Assembly (NCBI GenBank): GCA_965660165.1
Contig: CBFHYU010000011.1
Coordinates: 1 to 64,000 of the forward strand
Reading direction: 5' to 3'
DNA length: 64,000 bases
Source of the DNA: WTJO01 sp965660165
Lineage (GTDB): Bacteria > Pseudomonadota > Alphaproteobacteria > Puniceispirillales > Puniceispirillaceae
Shown here piece by piece: positions 33,259-43,588 of this stretch (position 1 is its first letter; each line of letters begins with the position of its first letter). The notes beneath the pieces are model-generated. The model made no database searches. It was not told where the DNA came from and worked only from the letters and a program-made list of their open reading frames with translations. The translations under genes and the position numbers were made by a program.

Positions 33259-35895
33259 ATGCTAGAAAAAACATATACACCCGAAGATATTGAACGCCGT
33301 TGGTATGAAGCCACAGAGAAGGCTGGTCATTTCAATGCCAAGCCAGAAGGTGATAATACCCCCTATACCATTATGATGCCGCCGCCAAATGTAACAGGCT
33401 CGTTACATATGGGGCATGCGCTTACCTTTACCCTTCAAGATATTCTGATCAGATATAACAGAATGAATGGTAAAGATGCATTGTGGCAGCCAGGTATGGA
33501 CCATGCTGGCATTGCAACCCAGATGGTGGTTGAACGTCAACTTGCCGAACAGAATATTAGCCGCCGTGATATGGGGCGCCAATCATTCATCAACAAAGTT
33601 TGGGAATGGAAAGCAGAATCTGGCGGCATGATCGAACATCAGCAACGTCATATTGGTGTAAGTGCTGATTGGCCTAGAAGCCGCTTTACAATGGATGACG
33701 GGCTGTCTGAGGCAGTGCGCAAAGTATTTGTAACATTATATAAAGATGGGCTGATTTACCGTGATAAACGACTGGTAAACTGGGATCCAAAACTGCTGAC
33801 AGCTATTTCTGACCTTGAGGTTGAGCAAAAGGAAGTTGCTGGTAACATGTGGCAATTGCGCTATCCAATAAAAGATAGTGATGAGCATATTGTGGTGGCC
33901 ACAACCAGACCAGAAACCATGCTCGGTGATATGGCTGTGGCTGTTCATCCAGATGATGAACGCTATCAGCATTTAATTGGTAGTATGGTGATATTGCCGA
34001 TTGTCGGACGTGAAATTCCCATTATCGCAGATAGCTATTCAGATATGGAAAAAGGCACAGGGGCAGTGAAAATCACCCCTGCACATGACTTTAATGACTT
34101 TGAGGTAGGGCGCCGTCATCACCTTGAGCTATTGAATATTTTTGATGAGCATGCCTGTCTTAACGAGAATGTCCCCAAAGCCTATCGCGGACTTGATAGA
34201 TTTGTTGCACGCAAAGCCCTGCTTGAAGAGATGGATAAGCTTGGTTTGTTAGGCGAGATTGAAGAAAACACACATTCTGTGCCTCATGGAGACCGCTCTG
34301 GCGTTCCAGTAGAGCCATGGTTGATGGATCAATGGTATGTGAATGCAGCTGAACTTGCGAAACCTGCGATCGCGGCAGTAAAGGATGGGCGCACAAAATT
34401 TGTACCGCAAAGATGGGAAAAAACCTATTTTGACTGGATGGAAAATATCCAACCATGGTGTGTTTCACGGCAATTATGGTGGGGGCACAGAATACCAGTA
34501 TGGTACGGGCCAGATGGCACACCTTTTGTTGAAATAACTCAAGCTGAGGCGGAAGCCGCCGCCGCCGCCCATTATGGTGAGGCCGTTAAGCTGGTTCAGG
34601 ATGAAGATGTACTAGATACGTGGTTTTCATCCGCATTATGGCCATTTTCAACGCTAGGCTGGCCTGAAGATACAGCTGAGCTAACGCGCTATTATCCTGG
34701 AGATGTACTGGTAACAGGCTTTGATATCATCTTTTTTTGGGTTGCCCGAATGATGATGATGAGCATGTATTTTATGAATGGGGAAGTGCCGTTCAAAGAT
34801 GTCTATATTCATGCGCTTGTGCGTGATGAAAATGGGCAGAAAATGTCAAAATCTAAAGGCAATGTATTGGATCCGTTAGATTTGACAGCCAAATATGGCG
34901 CAGATGCGTTGCGCTTTACCCTTTGCGCTATGGCGGCGCAGGGGCGCGATCTTAAACTGTCTGAAACACGGATTGAAAGCTACCGTAATTTTGCAACAAA
35001 ATTATGGAATGCTGCTAGATTCCTTGAGATGAACGGCTTAACAGACAATGTAACGTCTACCAGCCAGATAGCGCTACCAGACAGGCTAGAATTGCCTGTA
35101 AATCAATGGATTTTGAATGAATTAAATACTGCAAATGATACAATATCTAAGGCAGTGGCTGGCTATCGATTTAATGAAGCTGCAGATTCCCTATATCATT
35201 TTATCTGGAATATCTTTTGTGACTGGTACCTTGAATTTATCAAGCCGATTATGAAAGATTCAGATGAAACCAAGCAGGTTGCGAATTATGTGCTCTTTCA
35301 GGCATTGCATCTGTTAGCGCCCTTTATGCCCTTTATTACTGAAGAGCTAAATGAAAAGGTTTTTAAGCGTACAGAGCATCTAACAGGCGCAGGCTGGCCT
35401 ACAAAAACAGATCTGGCAAGCGCTGATACAAATATTGACATAGTAGTAGATATTGTCAGTGAAATCAGAGCGATACGTTCTGAAATGAATGTACCGCTTT
35501 CAGCAAAGCCTACGCTTCAAATTGCAGGTTCAGATGCTGATAAGCGCACTGTCCTTACATCAATGGCACCTGCTATTATGAGAATGGCACGGCTTGATTC
35601 ACTAGAGTTTATGGATGGTATATTTGCAAAAGGTACAGCACGCACTAGCCTGCATGGGCTGGAAATTGGCTTGCCGCTTGACACTATTCTGGATTTTAAT
35701 GAAGAACGTGCAAGATTAGATAAGGAAATAGCCGCCTGTGAGGCCGAAATGAAAAAGCTATCGGCAAAACTATCCAATCAGGGCTTTTTGGCAAAAGCGC
35801 CAGAATCTGTGATTGAAGAGAATAAGCGTCGCTTTGCCGAAGAACAGCAACGTTCAGATGGATTAACAGCGGCACGCAACAGACTTGATTTATAG
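33259..35895 (+). CDS. valS: Valyl-tRNA synthetase
   Basis: An 878-aa class I synthetase that charges tRNA-Val. The HIGH-type motif HMGH is at 50-53 within PPNVTGSLHMGHAL, and KMSKS is at 528-532. The CP1 editing domain contains TTRPETMLGD. The C-terminal arm is a coiled coil (ARLDKEIAACEAEMKKLSAKL) typical of ValRS. Length and organisation are normal. Its 3' end overlaps the longer ilvD frame, but with the preferred ilvD start at 35927 the two genes are 31 bases apart. Confidence 0.97.
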   Translation: MLEKTYTPEDIERRWYEATEKAGHFNAKPEGDNTPYTIMMPPPNVTGSLHMGHALTFTLQDILIRYNRMNGKDALWQPGMDHAGIATQMVVERQLAEQNISRRDMGRQSFINKVWEWKAESGGMIEHQQRHIGVSADWPRSRFTMDDGLSEAVRKVFVTLYKDGLIYRDKRLVNWDPKLLTAISDLEVEQKEVAGNMWQLRYPIKDSDEHIVVATTRPETMLGDMAVAVHPDDERYQHLIGSMVILPIVGREIPIIADSYSDMEKGTGAVKITPAHDFNDFEVGRRHHLELLNIFDEHACLNENVPKAYRGLDRFVARKALLEEMDKLGLLGEIEENTHSVPHGDRSGVPVEPWLMDQWYVNAAELAKPAIAAVKDGRTKFVPQRWEKTYFDWMENIQPWCVSRQLWWGHRIPVWYGPDGTPFVEITQAEAEAAAAAHYGEAVKLVQDEDVLDTWFSSALWPFSTLGWPEDTAELTRYYPGDVLVTGFDIIFFWVARMMMMSMYFMNGEVPFKDVYIHALVRDENGQKMSKSKGNVLDPLDLTAKYGADALRFTLCAMAAQGRDLKLSETRIESYRNFATKLWNAARFLEMNGLTDNVTSTSQIALPDRLELPVNQWILNELNTANDTISKAVAGYRFNEAADSLYHFIWNIFCDWYLEFIKPIMKDSDETKQVANYVLFQALHLLAPFMPFITEELNEKVFKRTEHLTGAGWPTKTDLASADTNIDIVVDIVSEIRAIRSEMNVPLSAKPTLQIAGSDADKRTVLTSMAPAIMRMARLDSLEFMDGIFAKGTARTSLHGLEIGLPLDTILDFNEERARLDKEIAACEAEMKKLSAKLSNQGFLAKAPESVIEENKRRFAEEQQRSDGLTAARNRLDL

Positions 35896-35926
35896 ACCGC
35901 ACTATTTAGCAGAAAAGGTTGATATT

Positions 35927-37645
35927 ATGGCACGATTTGACAAATCCAAACTACCTAGCAGACATGTATCTGTAGGCGCAAAATCTGCGCCGCATCGTTC
36001 ATATTATTATGCGATGGGGATGACAGAAGAAGAGATCAACCAGCCGCTTGTTGGCGTTGTTACCACTTGGAATGAAGCTGCGCCCTGTAATATTGCGCTT
36101 GCACGTCAAGCGCAGGCGGCGAAAAGAGGGGTAAGAGAGCATGAAGGTACACCTCGCGAATTTACCACCATCACTGTGACAGACGGAATTGCAATGGGTC
36201 ATGCAGGGATGAAATCATCTTTGGTGAGCCGTGAGGTTATTGCTGATTCCATTGAGCTTACGATGCGGGGGCATTGCTATGATGCAATGGTTGGCCTTGC
36301 AGGGTGTGATAAGTCATTGCCAGGTGTAATGATGTCTATGGCTAGATTAAATGTGCCCTCTGTATTTATGTATGGCGGCTCAATTCTGCCAGGCCAGTTC
36401 AAAGGCAAAGATGTTACGGTTCAGGATGTATTTGAAGCTGTTGGTGCTCATGCCGCAGGGAATATGTCTGATGAAGATTTGCACGAGCTGGAATGTGTTG
36501 CTTGTCCGTCTGCTGGCTCTTGCGGTGGCCAGTTCACGGCTAACACAATGGCCTGTGTATCAGAAGCTATCGGACTAGCCTTGCCAGGTTCAGCAGGCGC
36601 GCCAGCACCATATGAAAGCCGTGATGAATATGCCTATCATTCAGGCCGTGTGGTGATGGATTTAATTGAAAAGAATTTGCGTCCGCGTGATATTTTAACC
36701 CGTGAAGCGTTTGAAAACGCAGCGACAGTGGTTGCCGCATCTGGCGGGTCTACCAATGCAGGGCTTCATCTACCAGCATTGGCGGCAGAATGTGGCATTG
36801 ATTTTGATTTGCATGATGTTGCTGAAATCTTCAAACGCACCCCCTATATCGCTGATTTGAAACCTGGCGGTAAATATGTTGCAAAAGATATGCATTCGAT
36901 TGGCGGCGTCCCAATTTTAATGAAAGCGCTGTTTGATGGCGGGTTCCTGAATGGTGACTGTATTACCGTTACGGGCAAAACCATTGCTGAAAATTTAGAA
37001 GATGTTGTCTTTCCTGAAGATCAAAAGGTTATTTATCCTACCTCAAATCCGCTATCCCCAACAGGTGGTGTTGTGGGCTTGAAAGGTAATCTGGCACCAG
37101 AAGGAGCAATTGTTAAAGTAGCGGGGATGAGCAGATTGCAATTTACAGGGCCTGCTAGATGTTTTGACTGTGAAGAAGATGCCTTTAAGGCAGTTGAACA
37201 AAGAGATTATAAAGAAGGCGAGGTGCTGGTAATTCGTTATGAGGGGCCGAAGGGCGGGCCTGGCATGCGTGAGATGCTGGCAACCACAGCAGCGCTTTAT
37301 GGACAGGGCGCTGGTAATTCAGTAGCGCTTATCACAGATGGCCGCTTTTCTGGAGCTACCAGAGGCTTTTGTATTGGTCATGTAGGCCCAGAGGCCGCCG
37401 TAGGGGGGCCTATTGGTTTGCTGAAAGATGGAGATATGATTTCAATCGATGCAGAAGCAGGGTCTATTTCTGTTGATCTATCAGAAGAAGAGCTGGCAGA
37501 GCGCCGCAAATCTTGGCAACCGCGTGAAACAGATTACCAGTCAGGCACATTATGGAAATATGCTCAGACAGTAGGGTCTGCTGAAAAAGGCGCTACTACC
37601 CATCCTGGCGGCAAGGCTGAAACCCATATATTTGCAGATATTTAG
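35927..37645 (+). CDS. ilvD: Dihydroxy-acid dehydratase
   Basis: A 572-aa Fe-S enzyme of branched-chain amino acid synthesis that converts dihydroxy-acids to 2-oxo acids for valine, isoleucine and, through valine's precursor, leucine and pantothenate. Cluster cysteines appear in GLAGCDKSLPGVMM and CPSAGSCGGQFTANTM. The C-terminal GGPGMREML and SGATRGFCIGHVGPEA are diagnostic of IlvD over Edd. I choose ATG 35927 (MARFDKSKLP) over 35885 because an AAAAGG ribosome site precedes it and it avoids overlap with valS. It is followed by a strong bidirectional terminator. Confidence 0.96.
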   Translation: MARFDKSKLPSRHVSVGAKSAPHRSYYYAMGMTEEEINQPLVGVVTTWNEAAPCNIALARQAQAAKRGVREHEGTPREFTTITVTDGIAMGHAGMKSSLVSREVIADSIELTMRGHCYDAMVGLAGCDKSLPGVMMSMARLNVPSVFMYGGSILPGQFKGKDVTVQDVFEAVGAHAAGNMSDEDLHELECVACPSAGSCGGQFTANTMACVSEAIGLALPGSAGAPAPYESRDEYAYHSGRVVMDLIEKNLRPRDILTREAFENAATVVAASGGSTNAGLHLPALAAECGIDFDLHDVAEIFKRTPYIADLKPGGKYVAKDMHSIGGVPILMKALFDGGFLNGDCITVTGKTIAENLEDVVFPEDQKVIYPTSNPLSPTGGVVGLKGNLAPEGAIVKVAGMSRLQFTGPARCFDCEEDAFKAVEQRDYKEGEVLVIRYEGPKGGPGMREMLATTAALYGQGAGNSVALITDGRFSGATRGFCIGHVGPEAAVGGPIGLLKDGDMISIDAEAGSISVDLSEEELAERRKSWQPRETDYQSGTLWKYAQTVGSAEKGATTHPGGKAETHIFADI

Positions 37646-37665
37646 GCTATCTGGAAACGCTATTA

Positions 37666-37700
37666 AAAAAGCCGCTTTTTGTTATGAAAAGCGGCTTTTT
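37666..37700. terminator. Bidirectional intrinsic terminator between ilvD and xth
   Basis: A 14-bp perfect inverted repeat (37666-37679 with 37687-37700) with GC core AGCCGCT, a 7-base loop and A/T tracts on both sides serves the convergent genes ilvD and xth. Confidence 0.9.
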
Positions 37701-37701
37701 C

Positions 37702-38496
37702 TTAGGCCAATTCACACCAGACAGGCGTGTGATCAGACGGGCGTTCCCATCCGCGAGGCGCTTTATCTATCCCAGCATATTTAATGCAGGAGGCAGCTTC
37801 AGGAGATAGCAACATATGGTCAATTCTAATGCCGTTATTTCGTTGCCATGCGCCTTTTTGATAATCCCAATAACTATATTGCTCACCAGTGGGATGGATA
37901 GCACGGATTGCATCTGTATAGCCAAGATTACATAGGCTGAAAAACGCGGCACGGCTATCTTCATGCCATAATGCATCCCCTGTCCAGCTTGTCGGATCAT
38001 AGCAATCAACCGCTTGCGGCATCACATTATAATCACCGCATAGCGCTATTTTTTCTTCGGTCGCAATCAGGGCTTTGGCATGGGCATGAAGCCGGCTAAA
38101 CCAGCGCAATTTATAATCAAATTTAGGGCCAGGACACGGGTTGCCATTTGGCAGGTAAATACAGCCAACACGAATGTTGCCAATATCAGGCGTATCTATC
38201 TGGGCTTCTATATAACGGGCATGATCATCTTCATGATCTTCTTCGGATAATATGGGCAGGCCGCGCATTACATCTGAGATCGGGTAGCGTGATATAATCG
38301 CCACCCCATTATAGGTTTTCTGGCCATGTGTTTCGACATACCAGCCCTTATCTGAAAAACTATCTGTTGGGAAATTCTCGTCCGTAAGCTTTAATTCTTG
38401 GATAAGCAAAATATCGCATTTATCAGAATCAAGATAGTTAAGCACATGCTCATGGCGGGCTTTTAGAGAATTGACATTCCAGCTAGCTATCCGCAT
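37702..38496 (-). CDS. xth: Exodeoxyribonuclease III
   Basis: A 264-aa AP endonuclease/3' exonuclease of base-excision repair. The start MRIASWNVNSLKAR carries the catalytic Asn7. Glu34 lies in LIQELKL, the metal site GDYNVMP follows, and the C-terminal SDHTPVW has the catalytic Asp-His pair. Length is normal. It is 17 bases downstream of erpA on the same strand, so they may be co-transcribed. It ends against the bidirectional terminator shared with ilvD. Confidence 0.95.
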   Translation of the reverse strand: MRIASWNVNSLKARHEHVLNYLDSDKCDILLIQELKLTDENFPTDSFSDKGWYVETHGQKTYNGVAIISRYPISDVMRGLPILSEEDHEDDHARYIEAQIDTPDIGNIRVGCIYLPNGNPCPGPKFDYKLRWFSRLHAHAKALIATEEKIALCGDYNVMPQAVDCYDPTSWTGDALWHEDSRAAFFSLCNLGYTDAIRAIHPTGEQYSYWDYQKGAWQRNNGIRIDHMLLSPEAASCIKYAGIDKAPRGWERPSDHTPVWCELA

Positions 38497-38513
38497 TCAG
38501 CACAGACCTGTCG

Positions 38514-38897
38514 TTAAATCGAAAATGAGGTGCCACATCCGCAATTCGCTGTAGCATTAGGATTATTCACAACAAAATAGGCGCCAACCAGCTCTTCTAC
38601 ATAGTCAAGCTCTGCATGTTCTAAAAAGCCAATAGACATATCATCGACAAGAACTTTGATACCATGCGCAGAAAATTCTAAATCTGTATCAGTTTTTTCA
38701 GTATCAAAATCAAATTTATATTGAAAACCAGAACAGCCGCCACCATCAACAGCTACTCTGAAAAACGGTTTTTGTTCTGCTTCTAGTAGAAAGGCTATTC
38801 GTTTGCTTGCAGAGTCAGAAATTGAAAATGCTTTCATCATTTCTGGCTGAGAAGGGGTGTTATCATCACTATGTAAGTGCGTCATAACGCTAATCAT
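38514..38897 (-). CDS. erpA: Iron-sulfur cluster insertion protein ErpA (A-type carrier)
   Basis: A 127-aa A-type Fe-S carrier. The three conserved cysteines are visible in DGGGCSGFQY and in NCGCGTSF near the C-terminus, and the FVVNNPNA stretch before the last pair is typical of ErpA. The first 20 residues, Ser/His-rich, are not part of the fold. A second in-frame ATG four codons in (38885) is an equally possible start. It diverges from dgt, with the xth gene 17 bases downstream, an arrangement seen across Alphaproteobacteria. It delivers Fe-S clusters to apoproteins. Confidence 0.9.
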   Translation of the reverse strand: MISVMTHLHSDDNTPSQPEMMKAFSISDSASKRIAFLLEAEQKPFFRVAVDGGGCSGFQYKFDFDTEKTDTDLEFSAHGIKVLVDDMSIGFLEHAELDYVEELVGAYFVVNNPNATANCGCGTSFSI

Positions 38898-39056
38898 CCG
38901 CTAGTTCGTTAGAATTTCAGTCATCCCATAACCATAATATGACTATCCACGCCCATGAAATCAAGTTTTACAATTGGCTAGAAATGCTGTTTATTTTGCA
39001 CCTTAGCAAAAGGGCTGTTAGAGTAGGGGCTATTATCAATCAGCTATCGATGCGCC

Positions 39057-40235
39057 ATGCCAACTTCTGACTTTTTTGACTATGCTGTATTTGCCTGTGT
39101 CTCAAGTGATGGGCGAATTGTGCCTGAAGCTGACGAGACAGGGCTATTTGCGCGCTCTTCATTTCAGCGTGATAGAGACAGAATTATTCATTCGGTGGCT
39201 TTTCGGCGCTTAAAACATAAAACACAAGTTTTTCTGTATCATGAGGGTGATTATTTCAGAACGCGCCTTACCCATTCTTTAGAGGTTGCGCAAATTGCAC
39301 GCACTGTTGCGCGCGCGCTCAGGCTAAATGAAGATTTGGCAGAAGCTGTTGCGCTTGGTCATGATTTAGGTCATCCGCCCTTTGGTCATGCTGGCGAAGA
39401 TGCCTTAAATCGCGTTATGGCAGCATATGGCGGCTTTGATCATAATGAGCAGACCTTGCGTGTATTATGTGAGCTTGAAGAGAGATATGCTGAATTTGAC
39501 GGGCTGAATCTGTGCTATGAAACCCTAGAGGGGATTATCAAACATAACGGCCCTGTTTATGAAGATAACATAAGGCCAACCATTGCATCATTAAATAGCA
39601 TTTATGATTTTAGACTGGCCAAATATCCTGTTTTAGAAGCCCAAATCGCCAATTTATCAGATGACATTGCCTATCTTTCACATGATTTTGATGATTCGTT
39701 ACGTGCTGGCCTGCTTCAAATTGAACAGCTTTATGAATTGCCTGTGGTCGGACAGATTTTAGACCAGATTAACAGCAAGTATGGCCAGCTTGAAATGGGA
39801 CGACTTACCTATGAGATGAGGCGGCATCTGATTAGCTATTTTGTTCGCGATCTTTTGCAGATGACATCTCAAAGGCTCACTGAATTAGCGCCTACTTCTT
39901 GTGATGATATCAGAAACCATTCAGCATTCACTGCCTGTCATTCCCAAAAAGCATCTGAGGAAATTGCCGCACTAAGACAGTTTTTATTTACCGAAAGCTG
40001 GCGTCATTACAAGGTTAACAGGATGACGTCAAAATCAAAGCGAGTGCTTGAACAGCTTTTCACCAGATTGTTTGATGAACAAAATCTGATGCCTACATCA
40101 TGGCGAAAAAAGCTGGCTAAATGTGATGATGCGCAAAAAGCGCGCATAATTGCTGACTATCTGGCTTCCATGACAGACCGCTATGCGTTATTAGAATATG
40201 AACGTATTTTTGAATTAGGGCCTATACTTGTCTGA
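39057..40235 (+). CDS. dgt: Deoxyguanosinetriphosphate triphosphohydrolase-like protein
   Basis: A 392-aa HD-domain dNTP triphosphohydrolase. The HD metal site is seen as THSLEVAQIA and GHDLGHPPFGHAGEDAL, and the opening RSSFQRDRDRIIHSVAFRRLKHKTQVF is the family signature. It is of the shorter alphaproteobacterial type (dGTPase-like, type 2). Its 3' end overlaps argS by 8 bases, and it begins the long co-oriented run to nlpD. Confidence 0.94.
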   Translation: MPTSDFFDYAVFACVSSDGRIVPEADETGLFARSSFQRDRDRIIHSVAFRRLKHKTQVFLYHEGDYFRTRLTHSLEVAQIARTVARALRLNEDLAEAVALGHDLGHPPFGHAGEDALNRVMAAYGGFDHNEQTLRVLCELEERYAEFDGLNLCYETLEGIIKHNGPVYEDNIRPTIASLNSIYDFRLAKYPVLEAQIANLSDDIAYLSHDFDDSLRAGLLQIEQLYELPVVGQILDQINSKYGQLEMGRLTYEMRRHLISYFVRDLLQMTSQRLTELAPTSCDDIRNHSAFTACHSQKASEEIAALRQFLFTESWRHYKVNRMTSKSKRVLEQLFTRLFDEQNLMPTSWRKKLAKCDDAQKARIIADYLASMTDRYALLEYERIFELGPILV

Positions 40236-41949
40236 TATGACCATCTTTACATCATTACACACACAAATCATTGCTATCTGTACAGATAGCTTTGCTGATA
40301 ACCAGCTTGATGTTAGTCGGGTAGTTGTTGAATTGCCGCGTGATGAAGCGCATGGTGATCTGTCAACAAATGCGGCTATGGTGCTGGCCAAACAGATTGG
40401 TATGCCGCCTCGCCAGCTTGCAGACATTATATCAGAACAGCTTAAACAGCTTGAAACAATTAAATCGGTTGATATAGCAGGGCCTGGCTTTATCAATATC
40501 CAGCTTGCAGATGGGGTATGGGCATCTCAACTTGAAGCCATAATTAAGGCTGGCAAGGATTTTGGGCGGATATATGCTGAAAATCCAGAGGCTGTGAATG
40601 TAGAATTTGTCTCAGCCAATCCCACAGGCCCGCTTCATGCAGCCCATGCGCGTGGCGCTATTTTTGGAGATGTGCTTGCCAACTTGCTTAGCTTTGCAGG
40701 GAAAGCAGTTACTCGGGAATATTATATCAATGATGCAGGCGCGCAGGTAGATGTGCTTGCCCGTTCTGCCTTTTTACGTTATTTGCAGGCGCTTGGTCAT
40801 GACGATATAGAGATAGCAGAAGGCCTATATCCTGGCGAATATCTGATTGAGGTTGGTGAGGCGCTTCGTGCGGAATTTGGCGGCAGTCTTGCAGAAAAGC
40901 CAGAATCAGAATGGCTGGCACAGGTGCGTGAATTTACCATCAACGCTATGATGGATGGCATTAAGGCAGATTTAGACGCGCTAGGCATCACTATGGACAG
41001 GTTTAGCTCTGAGAATGAGCTGGTTACCTCTGGAAAGGTTGATGAGGCAATTGCATCACTCACATCAGCTGGATTGGTATATCGAGGGGTGTTAGAGCCG
41101 CCAAAAGGTCAATTACCAGAAGATTGGGAACCTAGAGAACAATTACTGTTCAAAGCGACTCAATTTGGAGATGATGTAGACAGACCCTTGCAAAAATCAG
41201 ATGGAAGCTGGACTTATTTTGCGTCAGACGTGGCCTATCATGCAGATAAATTCAAGCGCACAAATGGCAAGCTGATAGATGTGTGGGGCGCAGATCATGG
41301 CGGCTATGTAAAGCGGATGAAAGCGGCCAGCTATGCTGTTTCAGGCGTAGATGATGTGCTTGATGTAAAATTATGCCAGCTTGTATCTTTGCTGGATAAG
41401 GGTAAGCCTGTGAAGATGAGCAAACGGGCAGGCACCTTTGTTACCTTAAATGATGTAATGGCGGCGGTTGGCCCTGATGTAATGCGCTTTATTATGCTGA
41501 CGCGCCGAAATGATCAAACGCTTGAATTTGACTATGCAAAAGTGACTGAAAAAAGCAAAGACAACCCTGTTTTTTATGTACAATATGCCCATGCAAGAGC
41601 CTGCTCTGTTATTCGCCAGAATGCGCATCTGAGACCTCGAATTTCTGCGGGTATCACGCTTGATAATATCAATGAGGTGAGGATTATCAAACATCTTGCC
41701 TCATGGCCTAGCCTTGTCTTATCTGCGGCAACTATGCATGAGCCTCATAGAATTTGTTTTTATCTGATAGAGCTTGCTAGCCTGTTTCACAGCCTTTGGA
41801 CAGCAGGCCGCGAACAACCCGAACTGCGCTTTATTGTTGAGCATGATGAGGCGTTAAGCAGTGCAAGAGTGGCGTTGGTAACGGCTGTGGCACAGACCAT
41901 AAAATTAGGGTTAGAGCTATTATCTGTAAATGCTGTTGAGGAAATGTAA
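40228..41949 (+). CDS. argS: Arginyl-tRNA synthetase
   Basis: A 573-aa class I synthetase. The N-terminal Add1 domain is followed by the HIGH-type motif HAAHARG in FVSANPTGPLHAAHARGA and YINDAGAQVD. KMSKRAG replaces KMSKS, as in many bacterial ArgRS. The C-terminal helical domain ends KLGLELLSVNAVEEM. It overlaps dgt by 8 bases and its stop shares a base with the next start (TAATG), so translation is coupled throughout. Confidence 0.96.
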   Translation: MSDMTIFTSLHTQIIAICTDSFADNQLDVSRVVVELPRDEAHGDLSTNAAMVLAKQIGMPPRQLADIISEQLKQLETIKSVDIAGPGFINIQLADGVWASQLEAIIKAGKDFGRIYAENPEAVNVEFVSANPTGPLHAAHARGAIFGDVLANLLSFAGKAVTREYYINDAGAQVDVLARSAFLRYLQALGHDDIEIAEGLYPGEYLIEVGEALRAEFGGSLAEKPESEWLAQVREFTINAMMDGIKADLDALGITMDRFSSENELVTSGKVDEAIASLTSAGLVYRGVLEPPKGQLPEDWEPREQLLFKATQFGDDVDRPLQKSDGSWTYFASDVAYHADKFKRTNGKLIDVWGADHGGYVKRMKAASYAVSGVDDVLDVKLCQLVSLLDKGKPVKMSKRAGTFVTLNDVMAAVGPDVMRFIMLTRRNDQTLEFDYAKVTEKSKDNPVFYVQYAHARACSVIRQNAHLRPRISAGITLDNINEVRIIKHLASWPSLVLSAATMHEPHRICFYLIELASLFHSLWTAGREQPELRFIVEHDEALSSARVALVTAVAQTIKLGLELLSVNAVEEM

Positions 41950-42818
41950 TGTCTGAGACGCCTAATTCATCTGCAAAAAAACAGCCAAAATCTGCTGGCT
42001 CTAGTGGCCTGATTAAATTCATATTGTTGCTAACAATTTTGGCTAGTGGGGGGCTGGCATGGCTGTTTATGTCATCATCTAATACAGATGAAATAGCTGT
42101 GATAAGAAGCCCTGAAAACCCAATAAGGGTAAAGCCTGTGAATGAGGGTGGACGGGATATTCCGCATCAAAATTCACGCGTGCTAGATATGATAGATGAT
42201 CTGAATAACAAAGATGATGCTGTCGAAACTATTGTGCTTGGTGATGAGCAACCTGAAATGCCGCCAGCCCCTCTGCAAGACAGCCCGCAATCTATTATGA
42301 TAGCAACCCCTGATGAAGATAAGCTAAATGCAGAAACTGTCAAAAATGCTGATCAAAATATAGCTGACAATAACTCCAAAGATAATGCATCTGCGCCAAA
42401 TCAGACTACTGCCTCCAACACACAAGATAGCCCGTCTGATAGACAGGAAAATCCTGATGCTGACACTGTCTCTGATACTGCTGATGCCCAAGATAATCCA
42501 GTTGATCTTATGCCAAAACAACGGCCAGTTCAGCCAACCCGAAAATTAGATTCAAATACGGAAATCCAGCTATTCACAATTCAGGTAGCAGCGTTTCGGT
42601 CATTGGAAAAAGCTGAAAAAACAGCCGCATTATTGAATGAAAAGCATAAAGATAGGATGAATAATATTTCGCTTGGTATTGTCAGAGCTGATAATAGTAA
42701 TGGCGTGACTTATTGGCGTGTTACCTCAGAGCCTGTGCGCAAAGAAGATGCAACTGAAGTGTGCTCGAAATTAAATAAGGCAGGTCAGGATTGTATCGTT
42801 AAAAAGGCAGGGGAATAA
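41949..42818 (+). CDS. SPOR-domain cell-division-associated membrane protein
   Basis: A 289-aa bitopic protein: a short cytoplasmic N-terminus, one membrane helix (about 21-41), a long Asp/Asn/Pro-rich periplasmic linker (about 45-205), and a C-terminal SPOR domain (about 210-287, FTIQVAAFRSLEKAEKTAALL) that binds denuded septal peptidoglycan. Its place after argS is standard in Alphaproteobacteria. The nagZ gene that often comes next is absent; scpA starts 2 bases later. Confidence 0.88.
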   Translation: MSETPNSSAKKQPKSAGSSGLIKFILLLTILASGGLAWLFMSSSNTDEIAVIRSPENPIRVKPVNEGGRDIPHQNSRVLDMIDDLNNKDDAVETIVLGDEQPEMPPAPLQDSPQSIMIATPDEDKLNAETVKNADQNIADNNSKDNASAPNQTTASNTQDSPSDRQENPDADTVSDTADAQDNPVDLMPKQRPVQPTRKLDSNTEIQLFTIQVAAFRSLEKAEKTAALLNEKHKDRMNNISLGIVRADNSNGVTYWRVTSEPVRKEDATEVCSKLNKAGQDCIVKKAGE

Positions 42819-42820
42819 AT

Positions 42821-43588
42821 ATGGCAGAATTTGTTAGCCAAGATGACGATACCCAATTATCTCTATTTGTGAATCTTGACGGATTTGAAGGACCAATTGA
42901 TCTTTTGTTGTCTCTGGCTCGAGAGCAGAAGGTGGATTTGGGAAAAATCTCGATTCTTCCATTGGCAGAACAATATTTGGCCTATATTCAATCTGCACGC
43001 AAAATTGACCTTGAAATTGCCGCAGATTATCTGGTGATGGCGGCTTGGCTCGCCTATCTAAAATCCAGATTGTTATTGCCTGAACTTGAGCCTGAACAGC
43101 AAGAAGAAGTGATTGATATGTCTGATGCGCTTCGCTTTCAGCTATTGCGGCTAGAAGCCATGCAGTCAGCCGCCAAAAGACTGGCAGATATGCCTATGCT
43201 TGGGATCAGCCGATTAAGCCGTGCCGTATCGGATAAAATTGAAAAAACCGAACAGATTGAATGGGAAGCAAGCCTGTATGATTTGCTGTCTGCTTATGGC
43301 GACATCCGCTCATCTGCCGAAGCAAGCACATTAACCGTAGCTGCCACCAGATTATTTTCGGTGCAAGATGCGGTAGAACGGCTTAGAGGTCTGATAGGCA
43401 GAAGTCCAGATTGGACAGTCCTACAATCCTTTTTGCCTGCTAATCTGGCATCACCTCTTGACAGACGTTCGGCAGTTGCGTCTCATTTTGTGGCGTCTCT
43501 TGAGCTGGCAAAGCAAGGCATTTTGACAATAAGACAAGCAAATGCCTATGCCCCTGTTTACATTAAATCAAAGGAACAAACCGTATGA
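42821..43588 (+). CDS. scpA: Segregation and condensation protein A
   Basis: A 255-aa kleisin that bridges the Smc heads. The family opening FEGPIDLLLSLAREQKVDLGKISILPLAEQYL is clear, followed by YLVMAAWLAYLKSRLLLP and a winged-helix C-terminus. It overlaps scpB by 4 bases (ATGA). The complex ScpA-ScpB-Smc compacts and separates the chromosome. Confidence 0.94.
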   Translation: MAEFVSQDDDTQLSLFVNLDGFEGPIDLLLSLAREQKVDLGKISILPLAEQYLAYIQSARKIDLEIAADYLVMAAWLAYLKSRLLLPELEPEQQEEVIDMSDALRFQLLRLEAMQSAAKRLADMPMLGISRLSRAVSDKIEKTEQIEWEASLYDLLSAYGDIRSSAEASTLTVAATRLFSVQDAVERLRGLIGRSPDWTVLQSFLPANLASPLDRRSAVASHFVASLELAKQGILTIRQANAYAPVYIKSKEQTV